Assembly (NCBI GenBank): GCA_029264225.1
Contig: JARICB010000366.1
Coordinates: 1 to 10,788, forward strand
Length of the DNA: 10,788 bases
Direction of reading: 5' to 3'
DNA from: Nocardioides sp.
GTDB lineage: Bacteria; Actinomycetota; Actinomycetes; Propionibacteriales; Nocardioidaceae
This document shows positions 1 to 5,108 of this stretch, in pieces; the stretch's first letter is position 1, and each line of letters starts with the position of its first letter. Both the position numbers and the translations under genes were made by a program. The notes below the pieces were generated by a model. It searched no databases. It was given only the letters and a program-made list of their open reading frames with translations, and was not told where the DNA came from.

Positions 1-1592
1 GCGCCCACGGACTGCGGCTCGTGATCGAGGTGAAGAACGGCTTCGTCCCCGAGGCCATCCTGGAGCAGCTCTACCGCCAGACCCCGCTCGAGGACTCGTT
101 CGGCATCAACGCCGTGGCCCTCGTCGACGGCCAGCCCCGCACCCTGGGCCTGAAGGAGATGCTCGAGGTCTTCCTCAAGCACCGCTTCGAGGTCGTACGC
201 CGCCGCTCGCTGTTCCGTCGAGAGAAGGCCGCCGCCCGGCTGCACCTGGTCGCCGGGCTGCTCATCGCCATCCTCGACATCGATGAAGTGATCCAGGTCA
301 TCCGCGGCTCCGACAACGCCGTGGTGGCCAAGGAGCGACTGATCGATATCTTCGAGCTGAGCGACCTGCAGGCCGACTACATCCTCGACATGCCGCTTCG
401 CCGGCTGACGAAGTTCTCCAAGCTCGAACTCGAAAAGGAGAAGGACGAGCTGGAGCGCATCATCGAGGAGCTCGACGCGATCCTGGGTGACGACAAGTTG
501 CTGCGCCAGGTCGTCTCCGACGAACTTGCTGAGGTCGCCAAGACCTACGGCACTCCGCGACGGACTGTGTTGCTCGCCTCGGCCGGCACCACCGTCGCGG
601 CGGCGGCCACTGCCATCGAGGTGGCCGACGACCCGTGCTTCGCCTATCTCTCCTCGACCGGGCTGGTCGCCAGGTCGTCGAGCGCCACCCCGCCCGGCCA
701 CGGCGAGTCGCGGGCCAACCACGACGTGATCACCTCAGCCGTGCGCACGACTGCACGCAGCGAGGTCGGCGTGCTCACCTCGGCGGGCCGGCTGGTGTGG
801 TTGGCCGTGCTCGACATGCCCGAACTGCCCGACTCGGCCAACGACCCCAACCTGCAGGGCGGGTTACCGCTGAGCGAGGTGCTGTCGCTGGCGGCCGGAG
901 AGCGGCCACTGGCGCTGACCTCGCTGGTCAGTGAGGGTCCCGGCATCGTGCTCGGCACCCGCGACGGCATCGTCAAACGGGTCAACCCCGAGGTGCTCGG
1001 CAAGGATGAGTGGGATGTCATCACGCTCAAGGACGGCGACGAGGTCATGGGCGCCGCCGAGCTGCTCACGGGCAACGAGACGTTGTGCTTCATCAGCACC
1101 GATGCCCAACTGCTCCATTTCGGCGCTGACGCGGTGCGCCCGCAGGGCCGCTCCGGCGGTGGCATCGCCGGGATCCGGCTCAGTTCCGGTGAGCGGGTGG
1201 CGTGGTTCGGCGTCCTCGCGGGACCCGACGCCGTCGTAGTGACTGCCTCGGGGGCCTCGACGGCCCTGCCGGGCACCGAGTCCGGCGCGGTGAAGGTGAC
1301 GCCGTTCAGCGAATACCCCGGCAAGGGTCGCGCCACCGGCGGCGTGCGCTGCCACCGTTTCCTCAAGGGTGAGGACACCCTCCTCACGGCCTGGGCTGGT
1401 CCCCCACCTGCCCTCGCAGCGGCCGCCAGCGGTGCCCCGATCGACCTCCCCGCGGCCAGCGGACGGCGCGACGGCTCGGGGATCCCGGCCCCGCAGGCCA
1501 TCGCGGCGGTGGCCGGACCAGTCGCCGTACGCCTTGCTGAAGATCGTGCTCAAGAACCGACTGAAGACCTGACCCAAGATGTGCAAAGGTGA
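1..1592 (+). CDS. parC: DNA topoisomerase IV subunit A (ParC), 5'-truncated by the window edge
   Basis: This is the C-terminal two-thirds of a type IIA topoisomerase A subunit, which cuts and rejoins DNA and, with ParE, decatenates daughter chromosomes. The frame is open from base 3, so the GTG at 21 is not the real start. The catalytic tyrosine and winged-helix domain lie upstream of the window. Visible in order: the end of the breakage-reunion core (GFVPEAILEQLYRQTPL, about 39-89), the coiled-coil arm (RLTKFSKLELEKEKDELE, about 402-456), then the C-terminal beta-propeller. The propeller carries a degenerate GyrA-box (QGRSGGG at 1143-1163) rather than the canonical QRRGGKG, which fits ParC better than GyrA. 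A low-complexity Ala/Pro tail ends the protein. ParC rather than GyrA is also supported by parE 3.5 kb downstream and a principal sigma factor close by. Its TGA stop overlaps a possible GTG start of the lipoprotein gene, suggesting co-transcription. Confidence 0.93.
   Translation, partial: AHGLRLVIEVKNGFVPEAILEQLYRQTPLEDSFGINAVALVDGQPRTLGLKEMLEVFLKHRFEVVRRRSLFRREKAAARLHLVAGLLIAILDIDEVIQVIRGSDNAVVAKERLIDIFELSDLQADYILDMPLRRLTKFSKLELEKEKDELERIIEELDAILGDDKLLRQVVSDELAEVAKTYGTPRRTVLLASAGTTVAAAATAIEVADDPCFAYLSSTGLVARSSSATPPGHGESRANHDVITSAVRTTARSEVGVLTSAGRLVWLAVLDMPELPDSANDPNLQGGLPLSEVLSLAAGERPLALTSLVSEGPGIVLGTRDGIVKRVNPEVLGKDEWDVITLKDGDEVMGAAELLTGNETLCFISTDAQLLHFGADAVRPQGRSGGGIAGIRLSSGERVAWFGVLAGPDAVVVTASGASTALPGTESGAVKVTPFSEYPGKGRATGGVRCHRFLKGEDTLLTAWAGPPPALAAAASGAPIDLPAASGRRDGSGIPAPQAIAAVAGPVAVRLAEDRAQEPTEDLTQDVQR
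1585..1592 (+). promoter_or_regulatory. Ribosome binding site deciding the lipoprotein start
   Basis: AAAGGTGA lies 5 bases before ATG 1598 and overlaps the parC stop codon (TGA 1590-1592). This favours ATG 1598 over GTG 1589 and suggests that translation of the lipoprotein may be coupled to termination on parC. Confidence 0.6.
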
Positions 1593-1597
1593 CCCCC

Positions 1598-2296
1598 ATG
1601 ATCGTGCGTACCGTTGGTCTCGTCCTGTGTGCGAGCCTCGCCCTTGGTGCTTGCAGCGGAGGCGCCGACCGGCCCCTCAGCAAGGACGCCTCGCCCGAAG
1701 AGGTGCTGAGCCTGGCGGCCACGATGCTCAACGACACCAGCGGCGTGAAGCTCACGCTCGCCACGACCAACCTGCCCGCCGGTGTCTCGGGCATCACCAA
1801 GGCAGACGGCATCGCGACCAACGCGCCCGCCTTCGAGGGCACGATCACGGTCCTCTTCTCCGGTCAGAGCGTGCAGGTTCCCGTCGTCGCCATCGACAGC
1901 ACTGTCTATGCGCAGTTGCCGTTCGCCCCCGGATGGCAGGACATCGACCCGGGTGAGTACGGCGCCCCCGACCCGGCTGCGCTGATCAGCGCCGAGACCG
2001 GCTTCCCCTCCCTGCTCGGGGTCACCACCGACCTCGAGGAGGGTGAGTCCGTGCGCGGCGGAGCCGACAACGCCGAGGTGCTCACCACCTACACCGGCAC
2101 CGTGCCCGGCGCGGCGATGAAGAAGACGATCCCGAGTTCCTCGGGCAAGAGCTTCGACGCGGAGTACCAGGTCGCCGACAACGGTGAGCTTCGTCAGGCT
2201 TCGCTCACCGGCGCCTTCTACCCGGACAGCACGGAGATGACTTACACGGTCGACTTCGCTGCCTACGGCACGAGCAAGGACATCGTCGCGCCGTGA
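1598..2296 (+). CDS. lprG: LprG-like lipoprotein (LppX_LprAFG family)
   Basis: This is a secreted lipoprotein of the mycobacterial LppX/LprA/LprF/LprG family, whose beta-barrel half-shell binds acylated lipids. In mycobacteria LprG works with the exporter Rv1410c/P55 to carry triacylglycerides and lipoglycans from the inner membrane towards the envelope. The signal peptide is short (MIVRTVGLVLCASLALGAC) with a lipobox ending L-G-A-C, so Cys19 should be the lipidated residue. The mature part shows family features: a TGF/TGL-like motif (AETGFPSLLG), a GWQDIDPGEYG loop and alternating beta strands. I chose ATG 1598 because AAAGGTGA (1585-1592) sits 5 bases upstream. An in-frame GTG at 1589 would overlap the parC stop but has a poorer ribosome site. 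The product has 232 residues, close to the roughly 236 of LprG. The gene ends inside the start of the MFS gene (GTGA overlap). The family call is from recognised motifs; lipid cargo is inferred. Confidence 0.85.
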   Translation: MIVRTVGLVLCASLALGACSGGADRPLSKDASPEEVLSLAATMLNDTSGVKLTLATTNLPAGVSGITKADGIATNAPAFEGTITVLFSGQSVQVPVVAIDSTVYAQLPFAPGWQDIDPGEYGAPDPAALISAETGFPSLLGVTTDLEEGESVRGGADNAEVLTTYTGTVPGAAMKKTIPSSSGKSFDAEYQVADNGELRQASLTGAFYPDSTEMTYTVDFAAYGTSKDIVAP

Positions 2297-4185
2297 GCGC
2301 GCCTTCCGGGTCCGCACCGACCCGGGCGCTGTTGAGTCTGGCGGCAGTAGCCGTCGCCTTCGCCGCTGCCGACACCTACGTCGTCGTCCTGGCGTTGCCC
2401 GACATGATGGGCAGCGTCGGGGTGCCGATCGACCAGTTGCAACGGGCCGCCCCGATCATCTCCGGCTTCCTGCTCGGCTACGTCGCGATGTTGCCGTTGA
2501 TCGGCCGGATTGCCGACCTCCGCGGCCGAGTGCCCGTCCTGGTCTTCTCGCTGCTGCTGTTCGCCTTCGGCTCACTCGTCACGGCCCTTGCCTACGACAT
2601 GCCCTCGATGGTGGTCGGCCGGTTCCTGCAGGGGGTCGGCGGTGGTGGTCTGGTGCCGGCCACGCTGGCACTGGTCGCGGACCTCTACCCCAAGGAACGA
2701 CGCGGTATCCCGCTGGGGATCGTGTCAGCCGTGCAGGAGATCGGCTCGGTCCTCGGACCGCTGTTCGGGGCCCTCGTGCTGGCCGTCGCCGACTGGCGGG
2801 CGATCTTCGCGATCAACCTGGCCGTCGGGCTGGTCCTGGCCGCCGTCCTCCACTGCGTCACCCGGTCGTCGGGTCGGCGGTCGCGTCGTGGCTGGCGTCG
2901 TGGCTGGCGTCGTGGCTTCACCATGTTAAGTAGGGAAGCCGTCACTTCGCACACCGTGGACGGTGTGACAAGTGAGGAGTTCCCTACTCAGCATGGTGAA
3001 GCAACAGCACCGGGCGCCCCCTCAGCAGTACGTCGCATGCCACCCGATTTCGTCGGGGCACTGCTCCTCACCGTCACCCTCGTGGCCGGAGCCCTGGTAT
3101 TCGTCCGACCCAGCCAACTCCTGCGCGACCTGACCTGGGGCCAGTTGTTCATCCCGTTCACTGGGTCGGGCCGTTGGCTGACGCCCATCGGCGCGATCGC
3201 CATCGTGGCGGCGGTGCTGTTCTGCGTCCGCTGTCTGACGGCCCGCCGCCCCCTGCTGGACCTGCGTCGTTGGGGCGCCAGCATCCTGGAGGCCGACCTG
3301 GTAGGAGCGCTGCTGCTGGCCGCTGCCTTGGCTGGAGTGATTCTCGCCTTCGCCACCGCCGACCCCAAGGTGCAGGTGTTCTCCGAGCAGGGCCTCTGGT
3401 TCCTGCTCGGCTCGGTCATCGCGACGTTCCTGCTGGTCTGGCACCTGCGCACCGCAAGGGCACCGTTGCTCCCTCGCGGTGCACTGCGACGTACGCCGGC
3501 CTGGGGAGCCCTGGTCGTCAGCTTCTTCATCGGAGCCGCCCTGATCGCGGCCCTGATCGACATCCCGCTCTTCGCCCGCACCACCGTCTACCCGGACTCG
3601 CAACTGGCGGCCGCGCTGGTGCTGGTGCGGTTCCTGGTGGCCCTGCCCATCGGCGCCGTGATCGGCGGATACCTGATCCGGCGCTTCTCCCCCGGCGTCG
3701 TCACTGCCACCGGCATGCTGCTGGCCGCCGCTGGCTTCGTGCTGATGACGCGCTGGGGACTCACCACGATCGAGGAACCGATCGCCAACCTCGCACTGCT
3801 GGTCGGCGGCTTGGGCTTCGGCCTCGCGCTGGCGCCGGTCAACGCGGCCCTGCTGGCCTACACCGACGACGACGTCCACGGCGTGGCCAGCGCGTTCGTC
3901 GTGGTGGCCCGCATGGTCGGCATGCTGGTCGGCATCTCTGCACTGACCACGATCGGGTTGCGCCGTTACTACGCCGAGCAGGGCGTGATCCCACCCGTGC
4001 GGGAGGTCTGCAACGGCAAGAGCAAGTGCGCGGAGTTCTCCGATCTGCTTCGGGTCGCGGGAATCGCCCAGGAGCACACGGTCTTCTGGGGGGCGGCGGG
4101 CTGTGCCCTCATTGCCGCCATCGCTGCGCTGGCGCTTTTTCGTGAGGCGAAGCCCACACCATTTCCCGCGGACCGGCGTCGCTGA
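2293..4185 (+). CDS. MFS exporter, LprG partner (P55/Rv1410c-like), with an enlarged central linker
   Basis: This proton-coupled inner-membrane exporter resembles mycobacterial P55 (Rv1410c), which extracts triacylglycerides and hands them to LprG. Motif A (GRIADLRGR), motif B (GRFLQGVGGGG) and motif C (GSVLGPLFGALV) are present. Asp27 in TM1 (AAADTYVVV), Glu149 in TM5 (AVQEIGS) and Arg540 (VVVARMVGM) line up with residues I recall as functionally important in Rv1410 (D22, E147, R417). The GTG start lies in the GTGA overlap with the lipoprotein stop, so the two are translationally coupled. The protein has 630 residues against about 518 in Rv1410. The excess lies between TM6 (ends near 188) and the canonical linker pair (about 333-393). 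It comprises an Arg-rich repeat (198-209), residues encoded by a palindrome (208-237) and an additional two-helix unit (252-328) resembling the linker. I count 16 hydrophobic helices instead of 14. Two cysteines (573, 579) lie in the probable extracytoplasmic loop before the last helix. Confidence 0.88.
   Translation: MSAPSGSAPTRALLSLAAVAVAFAAADTYVVVLALPDMMGSVGVPIDQLQRAAPIISGFLLGYVAMLPLIGRIADLRGRVPVLVFSLLLFAFGSLVTALAYDMPSMVVGRFLQGVGGGGLVPATLALVADLYPKERRGIPLGIVSAVQEIGSVLGPLFGALVLAVADWRAIFAINLAVGLVLAAVLHCVTRSSGRRSRRGWRRGWRRGFTMLSREAVTSHTVDGVTSEEFPTQHGEATAPGAPSAVRRMPPDFVGALLLTVTLVAGALVFVRPSQLLRDLTWGQLFIPFTGSGRWLTPIGAIAIVAAVLFCVRCLTARRPLLDLRRWGASILEADLVGALLLAAALAGVILAFATADPKVQVFSEQGLWFLLGSVIATFLLVWHLRTARAPLLPRGALRRTPAWGALVVSFFIGAALIAALIDIPLFARTTVYPDSQLAAALVLVRFLVALPIGAVIGGYLIRRFSPGVVTATGMLLAAAGFVLMTRWGLTTIEEPIANLALLVGGLGFGLALAPVNAALLAYTDDDVHGVASAFVVVARMVGMLVGISALTTIGLRRYYAEQGVIPPVREVCNGKSKCAEFSDLLRVAGIAQEHTVFWGAAGCALIAAIAALALFREAKPTPFPADRRR
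2884..2919 (+). repeat. 12-base tandem repeat, three copies, coding for Arg-Arg-Gly-Trp/Phe
   Basis: The unit CGTCGTGGCTGG occurs exactly at 2884-2895 and 2896-2907, then as a 10/12 copy at 2908-2919. It is in frame and encodes RRGW-RRGW-RRGF on the cytoplasmic side just after TM6 of the exporter. The third copy runs into the left arm of the 88-base palindrome that starts at 2915. Confidence 0.9.
2915..3002. repeat. 88-base palindromic element inside the exporter gene, possibly a mobile miniature repeat
   Basis: Two 43-base arms (2915-2957 and 2960-3002) flank a 2-base centre (GG, 2958-2959). By my base-by-base check 36 of 43 positions pair as Watson-Crick and one more as a G-U wobble. The outer 11 bp (GCTTCACCATG / CATGGTGAAGC), an inner 9-bp block (AGTAGGGAA / TTCCCTACT) and the 8-bp core (CACACCGT / ACGGTGTG) are perfect. 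G+C is about 55 percent, well below the flanks. It is read through in frame as residues 208-237 and includes a rare TTA leucine codon (2926-2928). It lacks a U-tract, so it is not a normal terminator. The compositional contrast and strict symmetry suggest an inserted miniature palindromic element, analogous to Rickettsia palindromic elements that also sit in frame inside genes. No second copy is seen in this window. Confidence 0.8.
3046..3475 (+). repeat. Protein-level duplication: two tandem linker-helix modules in the exporter
   Basis: Residues 252-322 and 335-393 of the exporter share their beginnings (DFVGALLL / DLVGALLL) and ends (TARRPLL / TARAPLL), each holding two hydrophobic helices. 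The second copy matches the single central linker pair of Rv1410-type proteins as I remember them (DLVGGLLL...). The first is therefore the extra copy. The DNA of the two copies has diverged, so the duplication is not recent. Confidence 0.6.
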
Positions 4186-4201
4186 GACGCGCTGCCGCCG
4201 C

Positions 4202-4207
4202 TAAAGT
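4202..4207 (+). promoter_or_regulatory. Putative -10 box of a leaderless promoter for the carbonic anhydrase
   Basis: TAAAGT fits the actinobacterial TANNNT -10 consensus and ends 6 bases before GTG 4214. No Shine-Dalgarno sequence is visible before that start. Transcription would begin at or next to the start codon, giving a leaderless mRNA. No clear -35 box is seen. Confidence 0.5.
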
Positions 4208-4213
4208 CAGCAC

Positions 4214-4708
4214 GTGGATGACTTCAGCGACCTGATCGCCGCCAACCGGACCTATGCCGACAGCTTCACCGGCGGGAACTTCGACGGCGTCGCCCATGCC
4301 GGCGTAGCGATCGTTACCTGCATGGATTCCCGGATCGATCCGCTGCCGATGATCGGGCTCAAGCACGGCGACGCCAAGATCTTCCGTAACCCCGGCGGCC
4401 GGGTCGACAACTCCGCGCTCGAGGCCCTCGTCCTCGGAGTTCACCTGCTCAACGTCAGCCGGATCCTGATCGTGCCGCACACCATGTGCGCGATGACCAC
4501 CCACACCGAGGCGGAGTTCCACGCCGAGGTCGGTGCCTCGGCCGGGGCCGACATCTCGTGGCAGTCCTTCCACGTCATCGCCGATCAGGTCGCAGCCCTG
4601 GACGCCGACGTCCACAAGGTGCGATCGCATCCGCTGATTCCAGCCTCGGTCCAGGTCGGCGGCTTCCTCTACAAGGTCGACAGCGGCCTGCTGGAGCAGA
4701 AGTTCTGA
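4214..4708 (+). CDS. Beta-class carbonic anhydrase
   Basis: This is a cytoplasmic zinc enzyme interconverting CO2 and bicarbonate, of the short beta-class type (164 residues; mycobacterial CanA/Rv1284 has about 163). The catalytic dyad and first zinc ligand sit in TCMDSR (Cys36, Asp38, Arg40). The second half of the site is PHTMCAM, where His89 and Cys92 supply the other zinc ligands. FRNPGGRV (about residues 57-64) is the conserved loop after the first motif. The usual HTDCGM is changed to HTMCAM, but all zinc ligands are kept, so activity is plausible. The GTG start lacks a ribosome site and follows a -10 box directly, pointing to a leaderless transcript separate from the exporter operon, whose stop is 28 bases upstream. 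The family call is secure; the physiological role (CO2 supply for carboxylases, pH balance) is inferred. Confidence 0.9.
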   Translation: MDDFSDLIAANRTYADSFTGGNFDGVAHAGVAIVTCMDSRIDPLPMIGLKHGDAKIFRNPGGRVDNSALEALVLGVHLLNVSRILIVPHTMCAMTTHTEAEFHAEVGASAGADISWQSFHVIADQVAALDADVHKVRSHPLIPASVQVGGFLYKVDSGLLEQKF

Positions 4709-4716
4709 CCCTGTCC

Positions 4717-4722
4717 TAGCCT
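4717..4722 (+). promoter_or_regulatory. Putative -10 box of a leaderless promoter for the SdpI-like gene
   Basis: TAGCCT matches TANNNT and ends 7 bases before ATG 4730, again with no Shine-Dalgarno sequence between. The arrangement mirrors the one before the carbonic anhydrase gene. No convincing -35 box is visible. Confidence 0.42.
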
Positions 4723-4729
4723 TGGCTCC

Positions 4730-5089
4730 ATGGACGAAGACCTCATCGGCGCCCTGATCGTGGCGATGGTTGCGCTGTTCCTGGGTCCGTTGATCTGGTG
4801 GATGACGGCACGCGCGGCCGATGGTGCCCTGGCCCGCAACTCGTTCGTCGGCATCCGGGTCCGCCGGACGCTGGAGTCCGACGAGGGCTGGGTCGAGGGG
4901 CACCGGGCCGCGCTGCCATGGGCACGGCGTACGTCGCTTGCTGCCGTGCTCCTGGGTCTGGTCACGATCGCCGTGGCCCTGAGCGGCCCGACCCAGATGG
5001 CCTTCGGCATCGCCATGGCGGCGATGGCACTCATCGTGGCCGGCGCCATCATGTGCGCCGTGGCCGCGTCCCGTACAGCGGCCGACTGA
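4730..5089 (+). CDS. Small SdpI-like membrane protein
   Basis: This 119-residue integral membrane protein has three predicted helices: about 6-26, 66-86 and 90-112. Between helices 1 and 2 lies a hydrophilic stretch with N37, GIR (41-43), TL (47-48), S50, W54 and H58. That pattern (N-x3-GIR-x3-TL-x-S-x3-W-x3-H) is characteristic of the SdpI/YhfL family, whose founder is the Bacillus subtilis immunity and signalling protein against the SdpC toxin. Actinobacteria hold many short SdpI-like proteins with no known toxin nearby, and none is visible here, so an immunity role should not be assumed. It follows the carbonic anhydrase by 21 bases, could be co-transcribed with it, but also has its own possible -10 box. 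It is convergent with parE, only 19 bases away. Confidence 0.72.
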   Translation: MDEDLIGALIVAMVALFLGPLIWWMTARAADGALARNSFVGIRVRRTLESDEGWVEGHRAALPWARRTSLAAVLLGLVTIAVALSGPTQMAFGIAMAAMALIVAGAIMCAVAASRTAAD

Positions 5090-5100
5090 GCAGCCGCTCA
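5087..5100. terminator. Short hairpin between the convergent SdpI-like gene and parE
   Basis: TGAGC (5087-5091) and GCTCA (5096-5100) form a 5-bp stem around AGCC, beginning at the SdpI-like stop codon. It is the only symmetric structure in the 19-base convergent gap. There is no U-tract, so it is a weak terminator candidate. Confidence 0.3.
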
Positions 5101-5108
5101 CGCGTCAC

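Noticed and set aside
644..1501. Minus-strand open frames opposite parC (285 codons, with another at 864-1586)
   Set aside because: These are antisense shadows of a conserved topoisomerase sequence, with low-complexity Ser/Pro/Arg composition and no ribosome site.
1589..1600. GTG 1589 as the lipoprotein start
   Set aside because: The ribosome site AAAGGTGA overlaps it, and that site is ideally placed for ATG 1598; the GTG start would only add three residues before the signal peptide.
2884..2919. Start of a CRISPR-like repeat array
   Set aside because: The units are 12 bases, directly adjacent without spacers, and code in frame for RRGW; this is a simple tandem repeat.
2915..3002. Palindrome as an ordinary intrinsic terminator ending a shortened exporter gene
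   Set aside because: There is no U-tract, the reading frame continues without a stop, and recognisable MFS helices with conserved motifs follow in the same frame.
4730..5089. SdpI-like protein as part of a toxin-immunity (Sdp) system
   Set aside because: No SdpC-like toxin or SdpR-like regulator gene is adjacent; the neighbours are carbonic anhydrase and parE, so only the family resemblance is claimed.
3022..5101. Long minus-strand open frames at 3022-4077 and 4109-5101
   Set aside because: Both lie opposite well-supported genes and consist of Gln/Gly/Asp/His/Arg-rich sequence typical of reverse-complement frames.
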